Numbered from the stretch's first letter, positions 17,088 through 25,404 are shown. The stretch is DNA of 51,295 nt from Bacteroidales bacterium M7 (GCA_001689515.1 LUJR01000046.1:1-51295); one strand, 5' to 3'. Translations and numbers: made by a program. The notes: generated from the sequence alone by a model not told the origin.

Positions 17088-17193
17088 TGAGCTAAAATCC
17101 GTGTCGGGCTTGATGTGAAGCAGCCGATACCGTGTCAGAGATGCGGGTCGCTCGCCTGGCGGAGTAACCTTTAATAAACTCTTAATCAACGCA

Positions 17194-17514
17194 ATGTACG
17201 TTATCGTAGAAATTCAGGGACAGCAGTTCAAAGCTGAAAAAGACAAGTTCCTGTATGTACACTATCTCGGCGAAGCAGTTAAAGAAGGAGAGAAGGTCGA
17301 ATTTGACCGCGTGCTCCTCGCTGACGCTGACGGAGAAGTGAAGGTTGGCGCACCCACAGTGGAAGGCGCAAAGGTAGTATGTGAAGTCCTCACACCCCTC
17401 GTAAAGGGTGACAAGGTGATTATCTTCAAGAAGAAACGCCGCAAAGGCTATCGCCGCAAGAACGGTCACCGTCAGTACTTCACCAAAGTGTTAATCAAGG
17501 AAGTAGTAGCCTAA
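17194..17514 (+). CDS. rplU: 50S ribosomal protein L21
   Basis: A 106-aa large-subunit protein beginning MYVIVEIQGQQFKAEKDKF, with the L21 signature near the C-terminus (FKKKRRKGYRRKNGHRQ), the basic region that contacts 23S rRNA. Length is normal. It is co-transcribed with rpmA 29 bases downstream, the near-universal order. Confidence 0.98.
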   Translation: MYVIVEIQGQQFKAEKDKFLYVHYLGEAVKEGEKVEFDRVLLADADGEVKVGAPTVEGAKVVCEVLTPLVKGDKVIIFKKKRRKGYRRKNGHRQYFTKVLIKEVVA

Positions 17515-17543
17515 CCCTCTAAATCATTCGCTAACTAAACACA

Positions 17544-17804
17544 ATGGCACACAAAAAAGGAGTCGGCAGTTCGAAGAACGGCCGCGAATCAGAAAGCAAA
17601 CGTCTCGGCGTGAAGATTTTTGGAGGTCAGTACGCTAAGGCAGGAAGCATCATCAAGCGTCAGCGTGGCACAGTGCACCATCCTGGTCTCAACGTAGGTC
17701 TGGGCAAGGATCACACCATCTACGCTCTCGTTGACGGCACAGTGGTATTCACCGTAGGCCGCAACGGACGCCGCTTCATCAACGTTACACCCTCTGAGGC
17801 ATAA
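17544..17804 (+). CDS. rpmA: 50S ribosomal protein L27
   Basis: An 86-aa protein starting MAHKKGVGSSKNGRESESKR, with the conserved GGQYAKAGSIIKRQRGT and HPGLNVGLGKDHTIYAL blocks. Its N-terminus reaches the peptidyl transferase centre. There is no processed N-terminal extension of the Firmicutes type. Confidence 0.98.
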   Translation: MAHKKGVGSSKNGRESESKRLGVKIFGGQYAKAGSIIKRQRGTVHHPGLNVGLGKDHTIYALVDGTVVFTVGRNGRRFINVTPSEA

Positions 17805-17922
17805 GCAGCACTATTTCTGTATGCCTATGTTGGAGCAACGTCAGCCCCTTGTGACTTGTCGGAGCTCTGACACAAAACCTTAAGGGAGCACGGATTCACT
17901 CCGTATCCTCCTGACCCCTCAT

Positions 17923-17978
17923 AACCGCGCTGAGATTGTGGACCGGGCTATGCCTGGTGCAATCCGCGCGGTTTTATT
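17923..17978 (+). terminator. Terminator of rplU-rpmA
   Basis: AACCGCGC (17923-17930) pairs with GCGCGGTT (17966-17973), with an inner GATTG/CAATC pairing, and is followed by TTTTATTTA. It lies 118 bases after the rpmA stop. Confidence 0.75.
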
Positions 17979-18168
17979 TAAGATACCATCTCCTTAATAG
18001 GATTTCATTTACTGAGCGCATCCTCCTCCGATATCCGACAGCTTTATGCGCGGATTACGATGGGAAACACATGTATTGAATCACGGGGCTTTTTATATGT
18101 AAAGCCTGCCCGAGGGATGCTGAATAATTAAATATATCTCACCTCATCTATCTCTACTTATCTCAGCG
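17979..18168. other. Leader region of the WYL gene
   Basis: With 17805-17922 this is a gene-free stretch of about 360 bases. Apart from the terminator it holds a short GGCTTT/AAAGCC hairpin near 18085-18105. No TAnnTTTG box is seen before the WYL gene, so its promoter is unassigned. Confidence 0.4.
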
Positions 18169-19065
18169 ATGTCAAAAAATCTATTAAGCCGTTACATCTG
18201 GATCATCGATACCATACGCAGGCATGGGTCGATCACTCGCGACGAACTTAACCGCCGCTGGCGTAATTCGCCGTTCTATAGCGGAGAAGATTTGCCACGA
18301 CGCACGTTCTACAATTATCGCAATGCCATAGAGGAGTTGTTTAATGTCAATATCGGTTGCAATTCCTCTACATACGAGTATTTCATAGAATATAACGATG
18401 CCCACGAGGAAAGCATGACCGACTGGCTGCTTAACTCAGCTGCCACCAACAGTGTGTTGTCCGGAGCAAGAGACCTGTCGCAGCGTATCTTTATCGAAGA
18501 TGTCCCGTCGGCTCGTGTGTATCTTTCGGTGGTCATGGACGCCCTCAGAGAGTGTCATGTGCTGAAATTCAATTACCACTCCTACAGCCGCTCGCTTCCC
18601 ACCGAAGGGCTGCAGCTGGAACCGTATTTCCTCAAGATATTCCGTCAGCGGTGGTATATCACAGGGCGCAACCGTGCGGAGGACACCATCAAGACATATG
18701 CGCTTGACCGCATGTCGGATGTCACGATGGAGACCGAGCGGTTTGTGATGCCTCCCGACTTTGATGCCGAAAGCTATTCGCGTGATTCATACGGCATTAT
18801 ATTCTCCCATGGAGAAGCGAAGACTATACGCATCAAGACTGACTCGCGTCAGGCGAAATATTTCCGAGCACTTCCCTTGCACCATTCGCAGAATGAAGTA
18901 GTCCACGACAGCTACTCCATATTCAGCTATCGTCTGCGTCTTACTCCCGACTTCGTGCAAGAGCTTCTCGGCTATGGTCCACGCATCAAGGTCATCGAAC
19001 CGCCCGAACTCCGCGCCATGATGGTCTCCAATCTCCGTGATGCTCTGGATCAGTATGCCCAATAA
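18169..19065 (+). CDS. WYL domain transcriptional regulator
   Basis: A 298-aa protein. The N-terminal 60 residues form a winged helix (TIRRHGSITRDELNRRWRNSP, RRTFYNYRNAIEELF). A WYL domain spans about 125-205 (LKFNYHSYSR, LEPYFLKIFRQRWYITGRN, YALDRMSDV), followed by a WCX-type extension. WYL regulators bind small molecules or nucleic acids and often control DNA-damage or defence genes. In Bacteroidales stand-alone members like this are common and no defence gene is adjacent. Targets are unknown. A long palindromic element follows the gene. Confidence 0.88.
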   Translation: MSKNLLSRYIWIIDTIRRHGSITRDELNRRWRNSPFYSGEDLPRRTFYNYRNAIEELFNVNIGCNSSTYEYFIEYNDAHEESMTDWLLNSAATNSVLSGARDLSQRIFIEDVPSARVYLSVVMDALRECHVLKFNYHSYSRSLPTEGLQLEPYFLKIFRQRWYITGRNRAEDTIKTYALDRMSDVTMETERFVMPPDFDAESYSRDSYGIIFSHGEAKTIRIKTDSRQAKYFRALPLHHSQNEVVHDSYSIFSYRLRLTPDFVQELLGYGPRIKVIEPPELRAMMVSNLRDALDQYAQ

Positions 19066-19148
19066 CCCGTTGTAAATTGGCAGAAAAACGGTAAATTTGC
19101 AATCGGAAACCTGCAAATTCTGTCGAAGGATCGACTAACAAGCTGAAA

Positions 19149-19402
19149 GATACGTCGGAGACGTATCCGCTGTGCGTAACCCCATGCACGGGAGCGTAAG
19201 CGAACCGTACATGGGGCATAAGGTAAAGTCCTTAGAATCAACCTCGGAGAGGTTGTGACACGTTATACTCACCCCTCTGGCGTAAGCGGATGGGTCACAA
19301 CCTCTCCGAGGTTGATTAGGCTATGTAGTGCCAGACCCCATGAACGTTCGCTTACGCTCCCGTGCATGGGGTTTCGCACGGCTGGCACGTCTTCGACGTG
19401 CC
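19149..19402. repeat. Nested inverted-repeat element, copy A
   Basis: This 254-bp element has three layers. Each end is a short hairpin: GATACGTCGGAGACGTATC (19149-19167) and GGCACGTCTTCGACGTGCC (19384-19402). Next come paired segments containing CCCCATGCACGGGAGCG and their inverted counterpart near 19336-19371. The innermost arms, 19236-19259 and 19294-19317, are perfect 24-base inverted copies, each also able to fold on itself (CAACCTC/GAGGTTG). No open reading frame is convincing. The same design is found at 49785-50046. Confidence 0.85.
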
Positions 19403-19443
19403 GACTGCATGAGGGTGATGCAAGACCCCGGATTTCACAATAT

Positions 19444-19473
19444 TGTAGGGACATGCCATGACATGTCCCTACA
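19444..19473. repeat. TGTAGGGA-family palindrome, complete single unit
   Basis: A full 30-base unit from TGTAGGGACATG to CATGTCCCTACA, with CCATGA at the centre in place of CCATGG. It lies 70 bases upstream of the methyltransferase gene. Confidence 0.9.
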
Positions 19474-19543
19474 TCATACAAATAGAATCACCGCAATTGA
19501 CAGGTTTTGAAGCATCCGCATGCGATGATTATTGATTGCAAAT

Positions 19544-20071
19544 ATGGAGAAGAAGAACATACGAGACCTGCACCGCATGAGTGTCGACGATTTCCGCGAG
19601 GGCGAGAAATCGTCGCTGGTGGTGGTGCTTGACAATGTGCGTAGCCTCAACAATATCGGATCGGTATTCCGCACTTGCGACGGCTTTGCCGTGGGACGCC
19701 TGCTGCTTTGCGGTATCACTGCCACGCCGCCGTCAGCTGAGATCCATAAGACTGCCCTCGGTGCGGAGATGTCGATGGATTGGAGCTACTATCCCTCGAC
19801 CCTTGAAGCCGTAGAGGCTCTCCATGCTGAGGGATACACGGTGTGCGCTCTCGAACAGGTCCACGGCTCTGTGTCACTGCCCGAGTTTGTGCCGGAGGCA
19901 GGGAGGAAATACGCCATAGTCGCCGGGCATGAGGTACATGGCGTGTCACAGGAAGTAGTGGATGCCGCTGACCTGTGCTTAGAGATACCACAGTATGGCA
20001 CCAAGCACTCCCTCAATGTAGCTGTGTCAACAGCCTTGGCAATCTACCAGTTCACCTTCCCTCGGCAATAA
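19544..20071 (+). CDS. TrmH/SpoU family RNA methyltransferase
   Basis: A 175-aa SPOUT-class enzyme that transfers a methyl group from SAM to RNA, usually to a ribose 2'-OH. Motif 1 is LDNVRSLNNIGSVFRTCD with the catalytic-type Arg; motif 2 is IVAGHEVHGVS (His where Asn or Glu is more usual); motif 3 is LEIPQYGTKHSLNVAVSTALAIY forming the knot. There is no N-terminal substrate-binding domain, so it is a minimal TrmL/TrmH-type protein; the target RNA is unknown. The ATG at 19544 is preferred to a TTG at 19532. Confidence 0.9.
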   Translation: MEKKNIRDLHRMSVDDFREGEKSSLVVVLDNVRSLNNIGSVFRTCDGFAVGRLLLCGITATPPSAEIHKTALGAEMSMDWSYYPSTLEAVEALHAEGYTVCALEQVHGSVSLPEFVPEAGRKYAIVAGHEVHGVSQEVVDAADLCLEIPQYGTKHSLNVAVSTALAIYQFTFPRQ

Positions 20072-20095
20072 TGCGGCATATGCGCTTCCATGCCT

Positions 20096-20124
20096 GACAT
20101 GCCATGCCATGGCATGTCCCTACA
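20096..20124. repeat. TGTAGGGA-family palindrome with internal duplication
   Basis: The unit carries an extra ATGCC at its centre (GACATGCCATGCCATGGCAT) and ends with GTCCCTACA. On the minus strand its TGTAGGG end supplies the stop codon of the carbonic anhydrase-like gene. Confidence 0.85.
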
Positions 20125-20689
20125 ATTTGGCGATTTCGTTGCCGTGCTGGTCTATCTCGCGGGGTTCGCAGCCTGGTTCGCTGTACCACTGTGAGTACAT
20201 GAGGTAGTTGCGGGCTATCTTCTGGTTCATCTCGCGGGCTTTCTCTGGCTCGACCATCTTGATGAACTTGGCAGGTGCGCCTCCCCATAGCTCGTGAGGT
20301 CCTATTTTGGTGCGTGACAGCACCACTGATCCGGCAGCCACAAGTGCGCCTTCGCCCACTTCTGCATCGTCCATCACCACTGCGCCCATGCCTATGAGGG
20401 CGAGGTCATGGATCTTGGCTCCGTGGATGGTCACGTTGTGACCTATAGACACGTCGTCGCCTATTTCGATGGTCGATTTCTGATAGAGGGTATGGAGCAC
20501 CGAGCCGTCCTGTATGTTGACGCGGTTGCCTATCTTGATCGTGTTGACATCGCCGCGCAGCACGGTGTTGAACCATATGCTGCATCCGTCACCTATGGTG
20601 ACATCGCCTATGAGTTGTGCAGTCGGGGCGAAGAAACAATCCTGCCCATATGAAGGGGTGAAGCCTCGGAGTGGAATCAATAGTGCCAT
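20120..20689 (-). CDS. Gamma-carbonic anhydrase-like hexapeptide protein
   Basis: A 189-aa left-handed beta-helix protein of the gamma-carbonic anhydrase/YrdA family. Three histidines that would bind the metal are in place: His66 (GSVLHT), His84 and His89 (GHNVTIHG). RGDVN, IGNRVNIQDG and the C-terminal GGAPAKFIK blocks are typical. A catalytic role in CO2 hydration is possible but many members lack activity. The last codons AAA TTG TAG run into the palindromic repeat, whose end provides the stop. It is divergent from the GNAT-like gene. Confidence 0.92.
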   Translation of the reverse strand: MALLIPLRGFTPSYGQDCFFAPTAQLIGDVTIGDGCSIWFNTVLRGDVNTIKIGNRVNIQDGSVLHTLYQKSTIEIGDDVSIGHNVTIHGAKIHDLALIGMGAVVMDDAEVGEGALVAAGSVVLSRTKIGPHELWGGAPAKFIKMVEPEKAREMNQKIARNYLMYSQWYSEPGCEPREIDQHGNEIAKL

Positions 20690-20732
20690 ATTAAGTATCG
20701 GAATTGACTTGTTGGTAAGATGGTATGTGATG

Positions 20733-20740
20733 CAAATTTA
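20733..20740 (-). promoter_or_regulatory. -7 box of the carbonic anhydrase-like gene
   Basis: TAAATTTG on the minus strand lies 43 bases before the ATG. A second match, TATTTTTG (20741-20748), is adjacent. No clear -33 element. Confidence 0.5.
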
Positions 20741-20783
20741 CAAAAATAGCTCTGATACGGGATGTTTCTTGACAGGAATTAAT

Positions 20784-20791
20784 TACTTTTG
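20784..20791 (+). promoter_or_regulatory. -7 box close to the first GNAT-like gene
   Basis: TACTTTTG ends five bases before the ATG at 20797, so the transcript would start at or next to the start codon. The -33 region has only a weak GTTT match. Confidence 0.55.
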
Positions 20792-20796
20792 CATAT

Positions 20797-21744
20797 ATGA
20801 AAGCTATACGGACATCTCCGGCAGAATATGCACGGTATTTCCCTGACCCTTCGGTGGCATATAACACTGTAGAGTTCAGCGAACTCAACCGCGCCAAGTG
20901 TCGGGATGTGCATTATGTCGTGCTGGCTGATGATGGCGGAAAAATTAGATTTGGCATCACCCTCGGAGAGGCTGATGGCGAGCTGAAAGCACCGTTTTCA
21001 GCTCCGTTCGGATGCATCGAAGAGACTAAACCGCAGCAGATCACATATTATTTGGAGGCGATGGATGCGCTACGTGTCTACGGCGAGGAGTATCATAGCC
21101 GTGTCCGTATTACATTGCCCCCAGCCATATATTCGCGCAGTTCCCACATAGAGAAACAGTATATGGCTGCGCTCTCACGAGGAGTCACATTGCTTCACTC
21201 TGACTGCAATTATGTGCGTCCGCTGCACCGCGGTGCTGACGTGCTGGATGAGGTCTCGCGCCATGCCCGCAAATGTTTCCGCACCGCGTGTCGTGCAGGT
21301 CTCGCCCTTAGTGTCATTGATGCATCCGAGAGGTCGGCGTTGCAAGAAGCCTATGGCATTGTCCAGTCCAATCATCAGACTCACGGATATCCTGTACACA
21401 TGTCATTGGAGCAGATCGAGGCTACTCTAAGGTGTTTCGGTGACAGGGTCAGAGGTGAGGTATGCATAGTGTCATGCGGCAATGCGGGTGTGGCGGCATC
21501 GATCAATTACATCCATTCCGACGGTGTCGTCCAGCCCGTATATTGGGGACACCTTGTAGACTCCGGACATCTGCGCCCCATGAATTTCCTTGCTGTGGAG
21601 ATGGCGCGCCACTATGCTTCGAGAGGGTTTGAATGGCTCGATCAGGGTACATCATCGCTGCATGGTATGCCCAATTATGGATTGTGCCGTTTCAAGGAGT
21701 CGCTTGGTTACGAACTGTTGGCGAAACCGACACTGCTTTTATGA
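20797..21744 (+). CDS. GNAT/FemAB-fold acyltransferase-like protein, first tandem copy
   Basis: A 315-aa cytoplasmic protein with the layout of a double GNAT fold related to FemAB and BioF2-like acetyltransferases: an N-terminal half ending at about residue 125, and a C-terminal half with ARKCFRTACRAGL, SNHQTHGYPVHMSLEQI, SCGNAGVAASINYIHSDGVVQPVYWG, the RPMNFLAVEMARHYASRGFEWLDQG stretch and a conserved FKESLGYELLAKPTLLL end. It is clearly homologous over its whole length to the next gene (identical blocks VEFSELNRAKC, FSAPFGCIEET, FKESLG). Substrate unknown. It is the first gene of a likely operon reaching the isomerase. Confidence 0.72.
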   Translation: MKAIRTSPAEYARYFPDPSVAYNTVEFSELNRAKCRDVHYVVLADDGGKIRFGITLGEADGELKAPFSAPFGCIEETKPQQITYYLEAMDALRVYGEEYHSRVRITLPPAIYSRSSHIEKQYMAALSRGVTLLHSDCNYVRPLHRGADVLDEVSRHARKCFRTACRAGLALSVIDASERSALQEAYGIVQSNHQTHGYPVHMSLEQIEATLRCFGDRVRGEVCIVSCGNAGVAASINYIHSDGVVQPVYWGHLVDSGHLRPMNFLAVEMARHYASRGFEWLDQGTSSLHGMPNYGLCRFKESLGYELLAKPTLLL

Positions 21745-21772
21745 AACTCTACGGTAAAATCTATGTAACCAT

Positions 21773-22711
21773 ATGAAAGCTACGAGACTCCAGCCCGACG
21801 AGTATGGCAAGATATTCACTGATCCTCTGCTGGTTTATAACAAAGTGGAGTTCAGCGAACTCAACCGTGCCAAGTGTGATGATCTGCATTATGTGGCTGT
21901 CACCGATGGCAACGGCAGAGTGCGTTTCGGCATCACTCTCGGATTGAGAGACGGAGAATTGAGAGCTCCGTTTTCGGCTCCGTTCGGATGTATAGAGGAG
22001 ACCAGACCGCAGCAATTGCTTTATTACATAGATGCCATCCATGCGCTCCGTGACTATGCACAGACCTGTGGATGCCATATACGTCTGACCCTCCCCCCCG
22101 ACATCTACTCCACAAAATCGCAGATTTCAAAACAATATCTGGCAGCGATGAGCGCCGGAGCGCAGATGCTGTTCACCGACTATACTTATGCCATGCCTCT
22201 CTCTCGTGGCATGGATGTGGCGCGTATGCTTAGTCCGCAATCACGGCGCAAATATAAGGCTTCGATAAGGGCGGGATTGGAGTGCCGAGCCTACGATGCT
22301 TCTGATGATGGTGCTCTTGCAGAGGCTTACCGGGTGGTCACCATCAACCATGAGTCGCGTGGATATCCGGTCCATATGAGCTTTGACAATCTCAGGTCCA
22401 CGATTGACCGCATGGTCAGAGGCAGCGTATATATAGTTACTTCCAACGGGCAACCCATAGCCTCTGCTATCAATTATCACCACCTTAGCGGCATAGTGCA
22501 AGGGGTCTACTGGGGTAATATTCCAGAGGCAGCCGAGTTGCGGCCGATGAACAATATCGCAGTCAGTATGTCGATGGATTTCGCCCGTGACGGATTCAGA
22601 TGGTTTGATCTCGGACCGTCATCGATCGACGGCATCCCGGATGAAGGTCTGTGCCTGTTCAAGGAGTCACTCGGATTCTCGCTCTTTGCCAAGCCTACCC
22701 TCCTGATATGA
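21773..22711 (+). CDS. GNAT/FemAB-fold acyltransferase-like protein, second tandem copy
   Basis: A 312-aa paralogue of the preceding gene, starting 28 bases after it. Conserved blocks include VEFSELNRAKC, FGITLG, FSAPFGCIEETRPQQ, SRGYPVHMSFDNL, AINYHHLSGIVQGVYWG and LFKESLGFSLFAKPTLLI. The two have diverged strongly in the middle (about residues 110-170), which could reflect different acceptors. A run of seven C lies inside the conserved LPPDIYS segment. Function unknown beyond the fold. Confidence 0.72.
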   Translation: MKATRLQPDEYGKIFTDPLLVYNKVEFSELNRAKCDDLHYVAVTDGNGRVRFGITLGLRDGELRAPFSAPFGCIEETRPQQLLYYIDAIHALRDYAQTCGCHIRLTLPPDIYSTKSQISKQYLAAMSAGAQMLFTDYTYAMPLSRGMDVARMLSPQSRRKYKASIRAGLECRAYDASDDGALAEAYRVVTINHESRGYPVHMSFDNLRSTIDRMVRGSVYIVTSNGQPIASAINYHHLSGIVQGVYWGNIPEAAELRPMNNIAVSMSMDFARDGFRWFDLGPSSIDGIPDEGLCLFKESLGFSLFAKPTLLI

Positions 22712-22736
22712 TGGCTGCCGATTGGCGGAAAAGTCG

Positions 22737-22744
22737 TATATTTG
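22737..22744 (+). promoter_or_regulatory. -7 box of the isomerase gene
   Basis: TATATTTG lies 56 bases upstream of the ATG at 22801. The -33 element is not clear. The box suggests that the isomerase-kinase pair has its own start of transcription. Confidence 0.5.
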
Positions 22745-22800
22745 CAGATACATTCATGTGGCACTTATGCCGTTCATGTCAAATTCTAAATCATTGTCCG

Positions 22801-23406
22801 ATGTCAGTTAAGCAGACCATGGCAGAGATTCTCGATGCTGAGAGTCGTGCCATCCAGAATATACCATACACTCCTGCCTATGATCAGGCTGTAAGCCTTA
22901 TAGTGGAGCACGTCCATGACCATGGCGGCAAACTTGTCACTGCCGGTATGGGGAAAGCAGGGCAGATAGCCATGAATATAGCCACGACATTCTGCTCGAC
23001 AGGTATACCATCAGTGTCGCTGCATCCGAGCGAAGCGCAGCATGGCGACCTCGGAGTGCTGCAGCCAGGCGATGTCATGCTGCTGGTCAGCAATTCAGGC
23101 CGCACGCGCGAAATCATCGAACTGGTGGATCTTGCCAAGAACCTCTATCCGGCTTTACCACTCATCGTCATTACAGGCAATCCCGACAGCGAACTGGGGC
23201 ATATGACTCCAGTGGTGCTTTCGACCGGCGGTGCGCCTGAGGTTTGTCCTCTCGGACTGACCCCGACTACCTCCACCACTGCCATGACAGTTATCGGAGA
23301 TATCCTTGTGGTAAACGTCATGAAAGCCACCGGCTTTACCCGACGTGAGTATGCTTTGCGCCACCATGGCGGATACCTCGGTACTGTGGCATCCTCAGGC
23401 AAATAA
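22801..23406 (+). CDS. KdsD/KpsF-type SIS-domain sugar phosphate isomerase, CBS-less
   Basis: A 201-aa SIS-domain protein of the arabinose-5-phosphate isomerase family, which converts ribulose-5-phosphate to arabinose-5-phosphate for Kdo synthesis. It has GMGKAG (49-54), STGIPSVSLHPSEAQHGDLG, SNSGRT (97-102), LGLTPTTSTT and the terminal REYALRHHGGYLG block with the family's catalytic-type His. The two CBS domains present in the 320-aa enzymes are missing. The ATG at 22801 begins at the family's N-terminal helix; the frame is open further upstream but overlaps the previous gene. Confidence 0.88.
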   Translation: MSVKQTMAEILDAESRAIQNIPYTPAYDQAVSLIVEHVHDHGGKLVTAGMGKAGQIAMNIATTFCSTGIPSVSLHPSEAQHGDLGVLQPGDVMLLVSNSGRTREIIELVDLAKNLYPALPLIVITGNPDSELGHMTPVVLSTGGAPEVCPLGLTPTTSTTAMTVIGDILVVNVMKATGFTRREYALRHHGGYLGTVASSGK

Positions 23407-23422
23407 TCCATATCCATCGCAT

Positions 23423-24310
23423 ATGAAGAAAGTAGCAGTCATTGGCTCGTCGGCTCTCGGCATTAATGCCGCAGACGGGCATCCGATATCGATGTCACCC
23501 GAGGGACGCATGCTTCAGACAGCAATACACCTGGCTGATAAAGGTGTTCAGGTTACGTTTGTCAGTGAAGCGGCACGTGACCGTGTCGGTGATTTCATCG
23601 TAGGTCATCTGGCGGCACATGGTGTGACCACATCCAGCATTGACCGCTATGCAGGAGGCCACACACCTCTCAATCTGCATTTCCTGCCTGATGCAGAGCA
23701 TGCCAAATCGGATACCGTGCGTTATCGAGTGTATCCCGAGGATGCTTTTGATGCTGTATGGCCCCGCATAGACCGTGACGATATCGTGGTGATGGGCGAT
23801 TACTTTGCTGTGGCTCCGCGCAATATCAAGTTCATCAGGGAATTTGTAGGCTCTTGCCGTCAGCGCAGGGCACTCGTGGTCTATGCTCCGGGATTTGATA
23901 TCCATGAGGGCAAACAGCTGACACCTGTCAAACCCTCGCTGCTTGACAACCTTGAGCTTGCTGATTTTGTGGTGGCTACCGAGGCTGAACTGCGGGAGTT
24001 TTTTGGCAGCAAAGACCTTGATTCTGCCTACCGCGACAGCATCTCGTTCTACTGCCCCAATTTCATCGGCCTGACTGTAGATGCCCAGGGTCCATGCATG
24101 CGTTATTACTCCCCTGCGCAGACCATACGCGAGCCGCTGCCTGATGAGAGTCTGGTGACGACCCGTAATGGAAATGCAGTCGTTGTTGCATCAGTGGTAC
24201 GCGCCATGATGGAGAGCGGTGTAGGATTTATGAAGCTTGCCGAGGGACTCAATGCCGATGACCGCCTCGCTCTGCTGGCGGCTGTGGATGCCCCGCATCT
24301 GTCGTTATGA
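23423..24310 (+). CDS. PfkB-like protein with degenerate active site
   Basis: A 295-aa protein with the ribokinase/PfkB fold: MKKVAVIGSSALGIN start, the VTFVSEAARDRVGDFIVGHLAAHGVTT region, the lid-like segment TPLNLHFLPD and a C-terminal GLTVDAQGPCMRYY stretch. The usual second signature DTxGAGD is replaced by TTRNGNAVVV, so the catalytic Asp is lacking, and the N-terminal GGxxxN signature is also not recognisable (PEGRMLQT). It may be a non-catalytic relative or use another chemistry. It follows the isomerase by 16 bases, suggesting a shared sugar-phosphate pathway. Confidence 0.75.
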   Translation: MKKVAVIGSSALGINAADGHPISMSPEGRMLQTAIHLADKGVQVTFVSEAARDRVGDFIVGHLAAHGVTTSSIDRYAGGHTPLNLHFLPDAEHAKSDTVRYRVYPEDAFDAVWPRIDRDDIVVMGDYFAVAPRNIKFIREFVGSCRQRRALVVYAPGFDIHEGKQLTPVKPSLLDNLELADFVVATEAELREFFGSKDLDSAYRDSISFYCPNFIGLTVDAQGPCMRYYSPAQTIREPLPDESLVTTRNGNAVVVASVVRAMMESGVGFMKLAEGLNADDRLALLAAVDAPHLSL

Positions 24311-24369
24311 GAGCGTCCGCATCAATCACGATACAATATACATAGATACACCATATCATAATTTATCAC

Positions 24370-25404
24370 ATGAACGTCACCTCGTTAGATTCGCATTTTA
24401 TGACTGTCGCAGCTCCCATAGGCACATTGTCGGGACTGCGCCGCCGCTCGGGCGGATTGCCCGAACTGATGCAGCAACTCATGTCATCAGAGGGCGTGGT
24501 GGCGTATGACTATCTGAGGATGCGTGCTCTTCGCATGGCTGACAAGGAAGAGGCTCAGAACGCCATACTCCTCTGCCGCGAACTGTGTGAATACATCGCC
24601 GAGACAGGTGACGAGAACCGTCAGATGTCGGATCTGCATGCCATGGGGCTGTCAGTGCTGACTGCTCTGCATTCGCGCGAGGGGCAGTCTGAGGAGGCTC
24701 TGGTGTGTGGAGCTGCGGCTCTCAATGTGATGATGCGTGAACCTAAGCGCAAGGATGCCGTCTTCCTCAGCATCCTTGGGTCGCTCCTCTATGACCTTGC
24801 GCAGGTGCATGCTTCGCGGGGCGAACTCAAAGCAGCCGAGAGGGAGATAGAAAAATGTGCATCCTTGTTTGAACGTCTTGCCAAGGATGACCCCGAGCGT
24901 TACGGTCCTGCGCATCTTGCCGCCATCGATGCAGCCGGAGGCATATACCGTTCGCGTGTCAAGCAGGCTAACATGCTTGCCCACTGTCAGGTGGCTACCA
25001 TGACCTACATGGAGCAGCTTAAGGTGGAGGCTGGCGATGACCGCGCCATCACTCTCGCCACCGACAGTCTGATAGATTCACTTGCCACACAGGGGCGTAC
25101 CCTGATGCAGATGGGACGTCAGCGTGAAGCTGTGGCGTATTTCACACGCGCTCTCAAGTTTCTCACCAAGATAGAGCCTGAGTTGACATTGCGCGGACTG
25201 AGCCTGTCAATAGATCTGGGGGAGGCTCTTGTGGCAGCCAAGGCTACGCGTGACAAGGGCGTGCATCTTCTCAACACCATGCTCCACAAAGCCACCAAGC
25301 TACATGCCGATGATGACCATAGGCGCATTGTGGAGATACTGCTCAATGTAAAGACCAATCGATTAGACATTCTCTCCATATGGCACAAAATCTTCCCAAA
25401 GTGA
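24370..25404 (+). CDS. TPR-like helical protein of unknown function
   Basis: A 344-aa cytoplasmic helical-repeat protein. TPR-like pairs appear at about residues 140-185 (SILGSLLYDLAQVHASRGELKAAEREIEKCASLFERL) and 230-270 (LIDSLATQGRTLMQMGRQREAVAYFTRALKFL). No signal peptide. Its stop overlaps the start of the efflux adaptor gene by 25 bases, so the two are co-translated in different frames. I do not recognise the family; a role in regulating or assembling the downstream exporter is only inference. Confidence 0.72.
   Translation: MNVTSLDSHFMTVAAPIGTLSGLRRRSGGLPELMQQLMSSEGVVAYDYLRMRALRMADKEEAQNAILLCRELCEYIAETGDENRQMSDLHAMGLSVLTALHSREGQSEEALVCGAAALNVMMREPKRKDAVFLSILGSLLYDLAQVHASRGELKAAEREIEKCASLFERLAKDDPERYGPAHLAAIDAAGGIYRSRVKQANMLAHCQVATMTYMEQLKVEAGDDRAITLATDSLIDSLATQGRTLMQMGRQREAVAYFTRALKFLTKIEPELTLRGLSLSIDLGEALVAAKATRDKGVHLLNTMLHKATKLHADDDHRRIVEILLNVKTNRLDILSIWHKIFPK

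Noticed and set aside
17988..18168. Riboswitch before the WYL gene
   Set aside because: Only a short hairpin is visible; no conserved riboswitch core could be recognised.
22093..22099. Run of seven C inside the second GNAT-like gene
   Set aside because: It encodes part of the conserved LPPDIYS segment and is shorter than the nine-base runs. The frame is intact, so there is no positive sign of phase variation.
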